The translations under genes were made by a program, and so were the position numbers. The notes under the pieces were generated by a model, which saw only the letters and a program-made list of their open reading frames with translations, made no database searches and was not told the origin of the DNA. From contig JACPDN010000006.1 of the NCBI GenBank assembly GCA_016183985.1, forward strand, positions 682,001 through 746,000: DNA of 64,000 nucleotides, written 5' to 3'. This document shows, piece by piece, positions 38,773-47,284 of this stretch. This DNA is from Pseudomonadota bacterium (GTDB lineage Bacteria > Pseudomonadota > Alphaproteobacteria > Dongiales > Dongiaceae). The first letter of the stretch is position 1. Every line of letters begins with the position of its first letter.

Positions 38773-40105
38773 GAGTGGTCATTCCTTCAGCCATATCCTT
38801 GCCACCAAGCAGACGGTTCCGCGTCACCTGACCCGCCTTCGGCTGTTCCGCGTCCATTAATCCGCGATAGACCGCCAGATGTTCAGCCGCACAATCTTCC
38901 AGCCTGCGCCGCGGTTTGATCGCAGAAACGAGATTGTCCCACAGGGCCGGCTCGTGCAGCGCCCGCTCCATCGTGTCGACCAAGGCTGTTGCATCGCCGG
39001 GGCGGAACGTGAGGCCATCCACCTCGTGGCACACTGATTCCGCCATTCCGCCCATGTCGCTGGCAATCACCGGCCGCTTCTGCGTAAAGGCTTCGTCGAT
39101 CACGAGCGGGGCGTTCTCCCACCAGATAGATGGGGTTACCACCCAATCGACATTGCTTATCAATCCAGGAATCTCCGCTGCCTGATAGGCGCCATGCCAG
39201 CGCACAATTCCTTCGACTTTGGCCAGAGCGGTATTGAGCTCCGCCTTAAATGCTTCGCTTTGGAACGGCGCGCCGCCATGAATGTCGACCCGGAAGCTTC
39301 CCGGCCGGCGTTGATTGAGAAGGCGCGCCGCCTCGAGCAGGATCATTACGCCCTTGTTGGGGTTAAGATTTCCAAAATAGGCGAACCGATTTCGCCTTTC
39401 GCCGGGCTTAAGCGGCCGATGCGGAGTTATTTCCGGTTCCGGGCGTGCGTTTCGCAACACTTCAATACGATCCGGCGCCAAGCCCCAGGCGATGAATCTT
39501 CGCCGCAGGAAGTTGCTGGGCGACAAAAAGCGATCGATGACGGAGAAATGTGTCTTGATGTGTTTCTCGCGCAACAGAAAGTGCTCCGGCTCGAGACCTT
39601 TGAAGCAGCGATGGCAGGCATCGGGCGACGACTGATGGCATGGGCGGCGATCCCCAGTCGTCACCATCTGTCCGTCATGAGCACAGATCGCATAATAATC
39701 GTGCAACGAGAGCAGGATCTTCGCCCGCGGCAGCACCCGCCGCACGAGAAACAGCATCTCAACACCCATCATCAGAATATGATGAAAATGCACGATATCC
39801 GGCTTGAATATCGTCAGGAGGTCGGTCAGCTCCGGCACGACCCCGTGCAGATCGATCTGCGATAGATAGAAATTGTCGAAATGGCCGGTCCACATCAGCA
39901 TCTCGTCGCTATGTGCGCCAATGCCCTGGAAGACCGTCCCCGGCCGCTGTTTTCGGTGATTTTCATCTACGCACCCGATGAAGAGACCGTCGACCGATCC
40001 GTCGGCTTTCAGCTGTCGATGCAGGTCGAGCGCAAATATCTCCGTTCCACCAGGGTGTAGATCCGGATGGTTATGACAGAGGTGCAGGACTTTTAGTTTC
40101 TTCAT
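38762..40105 (-). CDS. Glycosyltransferase, GT4-like
   Basis: A 447-residue GT-B enzyme. The N-terminal donor fold begins MKKLKVLHLCHNHPDLHPGG (GGTE binding loop) and the C-terminal fold contains FAYFGNLNPNKGVMILLEAA and TPSIWWENAPLVIDEAFTQKRPVIASDMGGM with the E-x7-E-type motif (Glu before APLVI... and Glu-Ala-Phe). It should transfer a sugar from a nucleotide-linked donor with retention. A cysteine-containing segment HAHDG...CHRCF in the middle (residues about 150-170) is also seen in relatives and may bind metal. The gene follows the methyltransferase gene with one base between stop and start. Confidence 0.88.
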   Translation of the reverse strand: MKKLKVLHLCHNHPDLHPGGTEIFALDLHRQLKADGSVDGLFIGCVDENHRKQRPGTVFQGIGAHSDEMLMWTGHFDNFYLSQIDLHGVVPELTDLLTIFKPDIVHFHHILMMGVEMLFLVRRVLPRAKILLSLHDYYAICAHDGQMVTTGDRRPCHQSSPDACHRCFKGLEPEHFLLREKHIKTHFSVIDRFLSPSNFLRRRFIAWGLAPDRIEVLRNARPEPEITPHRPLKPGERRNRFAYFGNLNPNKGVMILLEAARLLNQRRPGSFRVDIHGGAPFQSEAFKAELNTALAKVEGIVRWHGAYQAAEIPGLISNVDWVVTPSIWWENAPLVIDEAFTQKRPVIASDMGGMAESVCHEVDGLTFRPGDATALVDTMERALHEPALWDNLVSAIKPRRRLEDCAAEHLAVYRGLMDAEQPKAGQVTRNRLLGGKDMAEGMTTHVS

Positions 40106-40106
40106 A

Positions 40107-40937
40107 CTAGTTGGCCTTGGCTCGCTGGAAGACGCAGACGTCCTGGAAGTTTTCGGCAATGCGGCCACTCCAATGGCCATAGGCGATCGGCCGCTGCAGG
40201 GTGAGGCCGGCCCCGCGCGCCGTCGTGAGCAGCCAGTCCTGGTCAAAGGCCACCGCCGCCATCGGATGCGCGCGATCGGCGATGTAATGCGGGCCTGCCC
40301 CATCCAGATAGAAGGCCGGTCTCGATTTACCCGCCGCCACAAGGCTCCGGTTGGCGCCATCGAGCACGAAGGCCGTGGCGAACAGCCGGCCCCGTGGCGC
40401 GAGAAGGCGAGCCGCTTCACGGAGGTAGAAAGCCGTATAGCCCGGGTCAAGATGCGTCACGACCGAGGTCATGAAAACAAAATCGACACTCTCATCCTCA
40501 AAGGGCAGTCGTCCTTGATCGGTCAGGCGACCGTCCGGGTTGTAGAGTTCGTTGTTGAAGTCGAGATGCAGGAACTCAAAATTCGGATAGGCTTGCGTGA
40601 TGTTGTCTCGGCACCATTCGATACCGGCACTCACGACGTCGAATCCGGTATAGCGCCCGCCAGGCGCCTCAAGATACTGCGTCAACGGCAAGGCCATGCG
40701 GCCGATGCCGCAACCGATCTCGAGCACCCGATCCCGGGTGGCAAGAGCTCCAAGTTCGACAAAGTGGCGCAGAAATTCACAACCGATTGCCAGGAAGTCG
40801 CCATCGCCGACGAAGTTACGCTCATCCGGCGGCACCGGTAGAAAGCGATTACGTCGGATCGCTTTGAGCAACCCGGCAAAGGCTGCTTCATCCAGTTCTG
40901 CTTGATCGGTTGCCGGTCGGCGCGTCGCCATATTCAC
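40107..40937 (-). CDS. SAM-dependent methyltransferase (class I)
   Basis: A 276-residue class I methyltransferase. The SAM-binding motif VLEIGCGIGR lies at about 71-80; then GFDVVSAGIEWCRDN (post I), and the motif with FVFMTSVVTHLDP. This is the fold used on small molecules or sugars, so O-methylation of a glycan is plausible given the neighbours. The GTG at 40937 overlaps the upstream gene's stop (GTGA); an ATG six bases further in is an alternative. It lies between two glycosyltransferase genes in the same operon. Confidence 0.88.
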   Translation of the reverse strand: MNMATRRPATDQAELDEAAFAGLLKAIRRNRFLPVPPDERNFVGDGDFLAIGCEFLRHFVELGALATRDRVLEIGCGIGRMALPLTQYLEAPGGRYTGFDVVSAGIEWCRDNITQAYPNFEFLHLDFNNELYNPDGRLTDQGRLPFEDESVDFVFMTSVVTHLDPGYTAFYLREAARLLAPRGRLFATAFVLDGANRSLVAAGKSRPAFYLDGAGPHYIADRAHPMAAVAFDQDWLLTTARGAGLTLQRPIAYGHWSGRIAENFQDVCVFQRAKAN

Positions 40938-43132
40938 AAGTTGGGCCCGCTGGCCATGTCGTCGAAACGAGCCATCAGGCTCTGCATGTCGTCATTCCAA
41001 CGCCGTCCGGCCAGCCATCGGTTGTAAAGCCCCGCCACGGAGCGCTGATATCCGGCATGCCGGTTGATCGACTTACGTTCAAAATGAAACAGCACCGCTT
41101 CGGGACAATAATAGATCTCTCCACCAGCCCGGCGGAGCTTTAGGCATAGATCGGAATCTTCGTAGTCACCGATGATATAGTCCTCGGTAAACCCGCCAAC
41201 ATTCAGGAAGGCGTCACGCCGGACCAATAATGCTGCACCAGTCACTGCCGGCACGGCGCGCGTGCGAAGTGCTGGCACAAACTCCCGGGGGGCGCCTTTG
41301 TAATAGTGCAGGTTCAGCCAATGCCCACCTGCGTCGCGCGCAAAGCGCATGCCGGCGTGCTGCAGCGAATGATCGTCGAAAAGGAGCCGCGCTCCACTGG
41401 CAACTACCTTCTTCCGCCGCAACAGGGGCATTGCCATCTTCTGTAACCAGCCTGGTCCCTCCGGCACGACATCCGAATTGAGCAGCAGCAGGAACTGCCC
41501 ACGCGCAACGGATGCAGCCGCATTGTTGGCTGCCGCATAGCCGAAATTGGCAGACATGATGAGCACCGTCAGCGGCAGGCCATAAAGCTGGTGCAGCCCA
41601 TTCAAAAAATGTACGAGCTCTGCGCGTTGCTCGGGCGAGTCGAGAACAAAGATGATTTCGGTCTGGGCCATCGCCGGATCGACTGCAAATACGCCTATTT
41701 GAAAGCGCAGATAGTCAAGATTTCGATAGAGTGGGATGATGATCGAATAGCGCGGCGATTGGACCGGCGCACCTAATTGCAGAACGTCGGGCGCCTGGCG
41801 GGCAGCGAGGTGCTGCCCATGGAGCGGTTCGGCAGCCGGCGCTATCACCTTGGCGATGACATCAGTCGTCAGATATTCCGGCGGTACTGATCCCAAGACA
41901 GCGTCGCGGAGCTGGACTGGCGATCCGATGGCGACGCGCGCCAGAATCTCCAGCACAGCTCCCGATCCAAGCTGCAGCGTAAGCTTGACCTGTCCTCGCG
42001 GCATGCCGGCGTTCGGCAAGAAGACCACAAAACCCCGCGCCATCGGTCGACCATCATACCGCCTGTCAATATCCGAGCGTGGAAAGCTCGACCAGATCTC
42101 ATCGATCCGCTTGGCTTCAAGCCCCGATGCTGTCAGAGAAACCGTTTGCGTCAACTTGTGCGGGTCTCGCACCCAGCCCCTGATGAAGACGCCGCCCTTG
42201 CCGTCGCTGATCAACAGGTCAATGCCTGCACCAAGCGGGGCACCTTTATCGGTGAGATTGCGGCGAGCGGCCGGCTGAAACAGCTCCAACTCGCGCAGCA
42301 GAGCTGCCGCCGCCATATCATCTGCTGCCGTATCGCCGACACAACGCTTCACAAAGCCGCACACCATTGCGGCCATCTGCTTGTTGTTCTGTAGCCAAGT
42401 GAGGAATGGCATATTGGGCAGAGCCGGCACCTTGGCGGTCGTCACACCGTCCACGCCAAGCACTATCAGCAAGCTGCCAGACTTAAGTTGAGTACGATCC
42501 AACAGTAGCAGGCCGCGACCACGTGCCATCTTCAACGGTTTGTAGCTTGATGTCGTAATACCTCTGTCACCAACAACAAAGACATCGGTTACGTCGCCAA
42601 CGCTCATCGGCATACTTACCAGCGCAAAATGCTGCGACACCGCCGCTTCTGCAGTGGCGACCGAGGGTTTTCCATTCAGATCGGCAAGAAGTGTCCGACA
42701 AAATCGACCGAAACTGACGTCGTGGCGTAATTGGAAGAGGTCACGGCAAACATCCAGCATCTGGCGCGCCAGTCGCAACTTGCCTGCCGCGTCCAAATCA
42801 TGGGTCAATGCCGTCGCATCGAGCGCCGCAAAGTCCTTTGCATCGACGATGCCGATCAGCCGGCCATCGCGGGCCACCAAATCGATCGGTCGCGCGGCCG
42901 CTTCAGCGCGGAGAATTATGAGTTGCCGCGACTCCCCTTCAAGCATCGGCAGCGCCACACGGACCACCGGCGGCGGCAACATCCTACCCTCGCGCTGTGG
43001 CGCCGGACTACTATTGCCTTCCGTCACAATCAAACGCAGGCCGCCGGGAATATCGAAGCAGGCTGGGGATTTGCCCGCGATGCCCAGCCCCTTGCGCAGA
43101 TCGGCAATCATCTCGATTGGCTGACCGAGCAT
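40934..43132 (-). CDS. Large GT2-type glycosyltransferase with an N-terminal extension
   Basis: About 732 residues. The C-terminal about 270 residues are a GT2 domain: YSIIIPLYRNLDYLRFQIG (about 462 on), then LLLLNSDVVPEGPGWL (metal-binding DxD-like NSD), and GGFTEDYIIGDYEDSDLCL with the ED motif. The first about 450 residues are unlike known transferases: an alpha/beta segment, a helical bundle and then FIRGWVRDPHKLTQTVSLTASG (about 316), which resembles the GW domain of the neighbouring helical protein. The ATG at 43132 has GGAAAAG upstream; a GTG at 43177 would lie inside the hairpin that follows the RTX gene. The product should extend a glycan from a nucleotide sugar. Confidence 0.85.
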   Translation of the reverse strand: MLGQPIEMIADLRKGLGIAGKSPACFDIPGGLRLIVTEGNSSPAPQREGRMLPPPVVRVALPMLEGESRQLIILRAEAAARPIDLVARDGRLIGIVDAKDFAALDATALTHDLDAAGKLRLARQMLDVCRDLFQLRHDVSFGRFCRTLLADLNGKPSVATAEAAVSQHFALVSMPMSVGDVTDVFVVGDRGITTSSYKPLKMARGRGLLLLDRTQLKSGSLLIVLGVDGVTTAKVPALPNMPFLTWLQNNKQMAAMVCGFVKRCVGDTAADDMAAAALLRELELFQPAARRNLTDKGAPLGAGIDLLISDGKGGVFIRGWVRDPHKLTQTVSLTASGLEAKRIDEIWSSFPRSDIDRRYDGRPMARGFVVFLPNAGMPRGQVKLTLQLGSGAVLEILARVAIGSPVQLRDAVLGSVPPEYLTTDVIAKVIAPAAEPLHGQHLAARQAPDVLQLGAPVQSPRYSIIIPLYRNLDYLRFQIGVFAVDPAMAQTEIIFVLDSPEQRAELVHFLNGLHQLYGLPLTVLIMSANFGYAAANNAAASVARGQFLLLLNSDVVPEGPGWLQKMAMPLLRRKKVVASGARLLFDDHSLQHAGMRFARDAGGHWLNLHYYKGAPREFVPALRTRAVPAVTGAALLVRRDAFLNVGGFTEDYIIGDYEDSDLCLKLRRAGGEIYYCPEAVLFHFERKSINRHAGYQRSVAGLYNRWLAGRRWNDDMQSLMARFDDMASGPNL

Positions 43133-43159
43133 ACTTTTCCAGTCGTTGAAAAGAGAGAT

Positions 43160-43197
43160 GGCGCCGGATCCAGCCACACGCGGCTGGATCCGGCGCC
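43160..43197 (-). terminator. Long hairpin between the RTX and GT2 genes
   Basis: A perfect 16-bp stem (GGCGCCGGATCCAGCC and its complement) around six bases, eight bases past the RTX stop codon. On the minus strand it is followed by TCTCTCTTTTC, a moderately U-rich tail. It is likely a leaky terminator or an RNA-stability element that lets the RTX gene be expressed at a higher level than the downstream glycosyltransferase genes. Confidence 0.65.
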
Positions 43198-43204
43198 AAC
43201 GTCC

Positions 43205-44107
43205 TTAACTGATGACGAAGAAGGCGCTTGGGTTGGCCTGAACGTCAGCCACCTTGACGCCGACCAGGGTTATCTGGTCGCCGCTGCCGAAATCGATCAC
43301 CGTATTGCCGCCGACCTCATGTGCAAGCGACGCGACGTCGTCCGCGCCATGCAGGTCAAGCCCATTGATGTTCTTCGAGATCTTGACGATGTCCTCGCCC
43401 TCCTCGAAATCCATGATGACATCCTGACCACCGCCGCCGTGGAAGACGAAGGTGTCGTCACCACCACCGCCCCGCAGGTAGTCGTTACCGGCGCCACCAT
43501 CGAGAATGTCGTCACCAGCACCACCGGCCAGACGGTCTGAGCCATCGCCACCCAGCAGGTGGTCGTCGCCCTTCCCGCCATCAAGGCTGTCGTCGCCAGC
43601 GCCGCCCTTCAGAGCGTCGTCGCCATTGCCACCGCTCAGGTTGTCGTTGCCCGCACCGCCTTCGAGACGATCATCGCCGTTGCCACCGCGCAAGGCGTCG
43701 TCGCCGTTGCCGCCGTCGATATAGTCGTCGCCATTCCCGCCGGTAAGGTCGTCTTTGCCGTCCCCGCCGAACAGATTGTCGTCACCGCTGCCACCATTGA
43801 TCCAGTCGTCGCCGCCCTGGCCAAAGATGCTGTCTTCACCGGAGCCGCCGTTGATGTAGTCGGCATCGCCCCCACCGAACACCACATCGCTGCCGGAACC
43901 GCCCAAGACATGATCGGACCCGGTGCCGCCGCTGATCAAATCGTCACCGGCACCGCCGTTGATCCAGTCATGGCCGGAACCACCATCGATAAAGTCTCTG
44001 CCGCCACCGCCGGCAATTGCGTCGTCACCGCCGCCGCCCAGGATCACATCCCCGTGGCTGGTGCCGACAAGACGGTCGGCGAAATCACCGCCCGGAATTG
44101 TCGCCAT
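43205..44107 (-). CDS. RTX protein, 300 residues, likely type I secretion substrate
   Basis: A small acidic protein made of about 20 tandem GG-x-G-x-D-x-hydrophobic nonapeptides (for example GGSGDDNLF, GGNGDDYID) that would form a calcium-stabilised beta-roll over about residues 20-225. The C-terminal about 75 residues (GGGGQDVIMDFEEGEDIVKI and on, ending in FFVIS) form a secretion-signal-like cap. There is no N-terminal signal peptide and no enzymatic domain. It is the first gene of the run that encodes glycosyltransferases, a methyltransferase and the type I exporter, which makes it the prime substrate. A hairpin follows the stop. It may be a surface or matrix protein. Confidence 0.92.
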   Translation of the reverse strand: MATIPGGDFADRLVGTSHGDVILGGGGDDAIAGGGGRDFIDGGSGHDWINGGAGDDLISGGTGSDHVLGGSGSDVVFGGGDADYINGGSGEDSIFGQGGDDWINGGSGDDNLFGGDGKDDLTGGNGDDYIDGGNGDDALRGGNGDDRLEGGAGNDNLSGGNGDDALKGGAGDDSLDGGKGDDHLLGGDGSDRLAGGAGDDILDGGAGNDYLRGGGGDDTFVFHGGGGQDVIMDFEEGEDIVKISKNINGLDLHGADDVASLAHEVGGNTVIDFGSGDQITLVGVKVADVQANPSAFFVIS

Positions 44108-44261
44108 CGTGTCTCTCCTCGTCGCTTGGATTGATGGTCGTGGTGCCGAAACCGCGGGTAATTGAACAGCTCACGACGAGGTCTGCAACATTTCTATTCT
44201 TATAAAACTAATATAAATATTTGCGACGATGTAATTCTCACAGCTTATATTTTGGTGGCAG

Positions 44262-45479
44262 TCACGGCACCTCTTTTCTGCCCGCGACGATTGCAATCTC
44301 CTCCCATTGCAACAGAAGAGATTTTTGAGAAAAAGCTTCTTCAGCGCGCTTTCTGGCATGCGCCCGCAACCTCTGGGCGGCATCGGTATCGTGCAGCGCC
44401 GCACGCAACACTTTTTCCAATGCAAGAATATCGCGGTGATCGACATATCTTGCGGTTTCGTGACCGCCGAGGATCTCGAGCGCAGGTTTCGTGTTCGACG
44501 CCACGATATGGCAACCACAGGCCATCGCCTCCACAAGCGACCAGGAAGGCACGAATGGTATCGTCAAATAGGCATGCACATCAGATATCTGCAGGAGGCG
44601 CCGATAGTCGTCACGCGCCAATGTGCCGAGAAAATGCACCCGCGATAGATCGAGATTCGGCAACGCGCGTAGCGCCCGCGCCTTATATGTGTCTCCCCCG
44701 GATAGTTGCTTTGAGTAATAGGCCGCATCGTTTCCGGCGATCGCGACATGCACGTCCGGCTCTACTTGCAGCAAGCCATCGATCGCCTGCATGAATTGAG
44801 GAAAGCCACGATATGGCTCCATGCCCCGCGTCGCGTAGGTTAGCAAACGATTAACCTTAGCGAAGTCCTTGCCGCCGAAAGCGCGATCTACAACACGCCC
44901 AGGCATGAAGTAGTCAGTATCTATGCCGTCGTGCAAGACACGCAGTTTATGCTGATAGCTGGCCGGAAAGGTGCTGCGCTGAAATGCCGTCGGCACAAGG
45001 CCGCAATCGACATCTTCCAGTAACATCAGCAAGGGTGCATTGAGAGTTCGAATGCGGCAGGCGTTGTCCGGCGATACCGCATTGGGGTCCAGATAGTCCG
45101 CGTCACTGTTGTGTGGATGATAGTACCATTCGAAATGGCCAATGAGCGCCGCATCAGGGAAGACCTCGCGCAGATATAGGCCGACGCCCCAGCCACAATG
45201 TACAAAAATCACATCCGGCGCGAACCCCTCACCCCGTAGACGGTGGCATGCCTCATAGACAGCCTGTCCATTGAGTACGCCTGCCTCAAATCCAGCCAGG
45301 TAGTGGTGTGTCCCGCCACCAGCAGACCGCTTGGCCTGAATGCGTCGGATGGCGATACTGTCTGATGCGCCGTCCGCAAAAGTTATGAAAGCAACACGAT
45401 GATGCGTCGAATGGGAAAGATGATCGGCAAGCGCGCCGAACTGACCGGGATAGTCGCGATGCACGAAGAGAAAGTTCAC
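44262..45479 (-). CDS. Glycosyltransferase, GT4-like
   Basis: A 405-residue GT-B enzyme. It begins with VNFLFVHRDYPGQFGALADHL and continues with GFAPDVIFVHCGWGVGLYLREVFPDA, a pattern of exopolysaccharide GT4 enzymes; the C-terminal half contains LLTYATRGMEPYRGFPQFMQAI and SDVHAYLTIPFVPSWSLVEAMACGCHIVAS (donor-binding region with E-A-M). The likely start is the GTG at 45479, with a GGAG site ten bases upstream; an ATG at 45539 adds 20 basic residues without similarity. The gene is divergent from galE across a short AT-rich gap. A 154-base AT-rich gap with a possible promoter separates it from the RTX gene downstream. Confidence 0.85.
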   Translation of the reverse strand: MNFLFVHRDYPGQFGALADHLSHSTHHRVAFITFADGASDSIAIRRIQAKRSAGGGTHHYLAGFEAGVLNGQAVYEACHRLRGEGFAPDVIFVHCGWGVGLYLREVFPDAALIGHFEWYYHPHNSDADYLDPNAVSPDNACRIRTLNAPLLMLLEDVDCGLVPTAFQRSTFPASYQHKLRVLHDGIDTDYFMPGRVVDRAFGGKDFAKVNRLLTYATRGMEPYRGFPQFMQAIDGLLQVEPDVHVAIAGNDAAYYSKQLSGGDTYKARALRALPNLDLSRVHFLGTLARDDYRRLLQISDVHAYLTIPFVPSWSLVEAMACGCHIVASNTKPALEILGGHETARYVDHRDILALEKVLRAALHDTDAAQRLRAHARKRAEEAFSQKSLLLQWEEIAIVAGRKEVP

Positions 45480-45657
45480 AAGCCGTCTCCGCTTCCACCG
45501 TTCTTTTTGACGGCGCTCATTAGATCGCGCAACGCACATCTTCTTGCAAGTCTCTGGATAAGTATATTGGGTTGCTGTTTATGAATATTGTAAATAGTGC
45601 CTAAGTACTTTTCGTTTGATACGTTCCCTTCGCAGCAATGGCGATAAGGGGATATTG

Positions 45658-46665
45658 ATGCGTCCTGTGCTCGTAACTGGTGGTGCCGGCTATGTCGGAT
45701 CTCACGCATGCCGCATGCTCGCTGCCAGTGGTTATCTACCGGTGACGCTCGACAATCTCTCTACCGGGCATCGTTGGGCCGTCAAATGGGGTCCGCTTGA
45801 GATTGGCGATATGGCCGATCAGGCCCGCGTCTCGGACATTATCTCGCGGTACAAGCCAGTCGCCGTGATGCATTTCGCCGCTCTTTCACTGGTCGGAGAG
45901 TCGGCCACGCAACCCGCACGCTATTACGGCAATAATGTCGCCGGTACGCTCTCGCTGCTGGAGGCAATGCGCGACGGCGGGGTTGACCGACTGATCTTCT
46001 CCAGCACCTGTGCAACATATGGCGAGCCGGTGAGTTGCCCCATTGCCGAAGACGCGCCGCAGCGGCCCATCAATACCTATGGCCGTTCTAAGCAGATGGT
46101 CGAGATGATCCTGCAGGATTTCGTAGCGGCCTATGGCCTGCGCGCGACCGCGCTGCGCTACTTCAATGCGGCCGGTGCCGCGGATGCTGATGGGATCGGC
46201 GAAGCCCACCAGCCGGAAACCCATCTAATCCCTCTCGTCATCGCCGCCGCGCGCGGCAAGCGCGGACCGGTACAGATCTTTGGCACCGACTATCCAACCG
46301 CCGATGGAACCTGCGAGCGCGACTACATTCATGTGAATGACCTCGGCGCCGCCCATGTGCGCGCCGTGGAGTTCCTGAACGAGTCGCCGGGCTTTCATGC
46401 GTTTAACCTTGGTACGGGGCGACCCTACTCCGTACGGCAGGTTATCGAAGCAGTTTCCATGACGGCTGGGAGGCCGGTGCCGCATCAGATCGGCCCGCGG
46501 CGCCCTGGCGACCCACCGTCTCTCTTTGCCGACCCACATCACGCCCAGGCGGTCCTCGGGTGGCAGGGGGTGCAGTCGGATCTGGGTGAAATCGTCGCAA
46601 GTGCCTGGCGCTGGCATGCCGCCCAGGCCGCGTCGTCCCTGGCGGAGATACAGATTGCCGTTTGA
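45658..46665 (+). CDS. galE: UDP-glucose 4-epimerase (GalE-like)
   Basis: A 335-residue short-chain dehydrogenase of the extended type. The N-terminal NAD-binding motif is VLVTGGAGYVGSHACRML (G-x-x-G-x-x-G), the catalytic Ser-Thr lie in SSTCATYG and the Tyr-Lys pair in NTYGRSK. LRYFNAAGA and DGTCERDYIHVNDL are GalE signatures. It interconverts UDP-glucose and UDP-galactose for glycan synthesis. The start at 45658 has an AGGGGAT site. It leads a plus-strand run with the rml genes only four bases downstream. A dTDP-glucose dehydratase is unlikely because these GalE signatures are intact. Confidence 0.92.
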   Translation: MRPVLVTGGAGYVGSHACRMLAASGYLPVTLDNLSTGHRWAVKWGPLEIGDMADQARVSDIISRYKPVAVMHFAALSLVGESATQPARYYGNNVAGTLSLLEAMRDGGVDRLIFSSTCATYGEPVSCPIAEDAPQRPINTYGRSKQMVEMILQDFVAAYGLRATALRYFNAAGAADADGIGEAHQPETHLIPLVIAAARGKRGPVQIFGTDYPTADGTCERDYIHVNDLGAAHVRAVEFLNESPGFHAFNLGTGRPYSVRQVIEAVSMTAGRPVPHQIGPRRPGDPPSLFADPHHAQAVLGWQGVQSDLGEIVASAWRWHAAQAASSLAEIQIAV

Positions 46666-46669
46666 TCCC

Positions 46670-47269
46670 ATGACAAAGGTCTTGCCAGAAGGCGTCAGGC
46701 TCATTGAGGGGCGACGCTTTGCCGATAATCGTGGCTGGTTCATGGAACTGCACCGCAGCTCCGCGATTGCCGAGAACGATGATCTGCCTGACTTCTGCCA
46801 AGATAATGTTTCGCTCACGAGCCAGCCGGCCGTCGTACGCGGGCTGCACTTTCAGCGTCCGCCCTATGCCCAGGCGAAGCTGGTGACCGTTCTGGCCGGC
46901 GCCATCCTGGACGTCGTCGTCGATTTGCGCCTCGAGTCACCAAGTTTCGGGCGACCGACGGCCATTCACCTTGCCGCGTCGAGCGGTCGGCATCTTTTTG
47001 TGCCAGTAGGTTTCGCTCATGGCTTCTGCGTGCTCCAGCCCGAGACATTGGTGCACTATAAAGTCTCGGCTCCTTATGCACCGACTTCTGAAGATGGTGT
47101 TGCCTGGGATGATGTCGACCTCGGAATAGATTGGCCATTTACCAGCGCCGAAATCCTCGTGTCCGAGAAAGATGCTCTCCTGCCGAGACTGCGTGACCTT
47201 TCCCCTGTCGACTGGCAGCTGGCACCCCTTCCATTGCGTCCCCGGGCATCTGCCCGCCGCAGCACTTAG
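46670..47269 (+). CDS. rmlC: dTDP-4-dehydrorhamnose 3,5-epimerase
   Basis: A 199-residue RmlC-type cupin enzyme that inverts C3 and C5 of dTDP-4-dehydro-6-deoxyglucose in dTDP-L-rhamnose synthesis. It shows RGWFMELHRSSA, the catalytic His in VVRGLHFQRPPYAQAKLV (about His60), and VPVGFAHGFCVL followed by the conserved Tyr in VHYKVSAPY. The start is four bases after the galE stop, and the next gene (rmlD) starts 16 bases after its stop. The C-terminal tail is slightly longer than usual and Arg-rich. Confidence 0.93.
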   Translation: MTKVLPEGVRLIEGRRFADNRGWFMELHRSSAIAENDDLPDFCQDNVSLTSQPAVVRGLHFQRPPYAQAKLVTVLAGAILDVVVDLRLESPSFGRPTAIHLAASSGRHLFVPVGFAHGFCVLQPETLVHYKVSAPYAPTSEDGVAWDDVDLGIDWPFTSAEILVSEKDALLPRLRDLSPVDWQLAPLPLRPRASARRST

Positions 47270-47284
47270 TCCGGAGCGGAGGAG

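Noticed and set aside
43205-44107. CRISPR-like or satellite-like periodicity in the RTX genes
   Set aside because: The period of about 27 bases equals nine codons and stays in frame; it is explained by calcium-binding nonapeptides. No conserved repeat-spacer pattern exists.
43559-44134. A 191-codon plus-strand frame opposite the small RTX gene
   Set aside because: Same antisense artefact as for the giant RTX gene.
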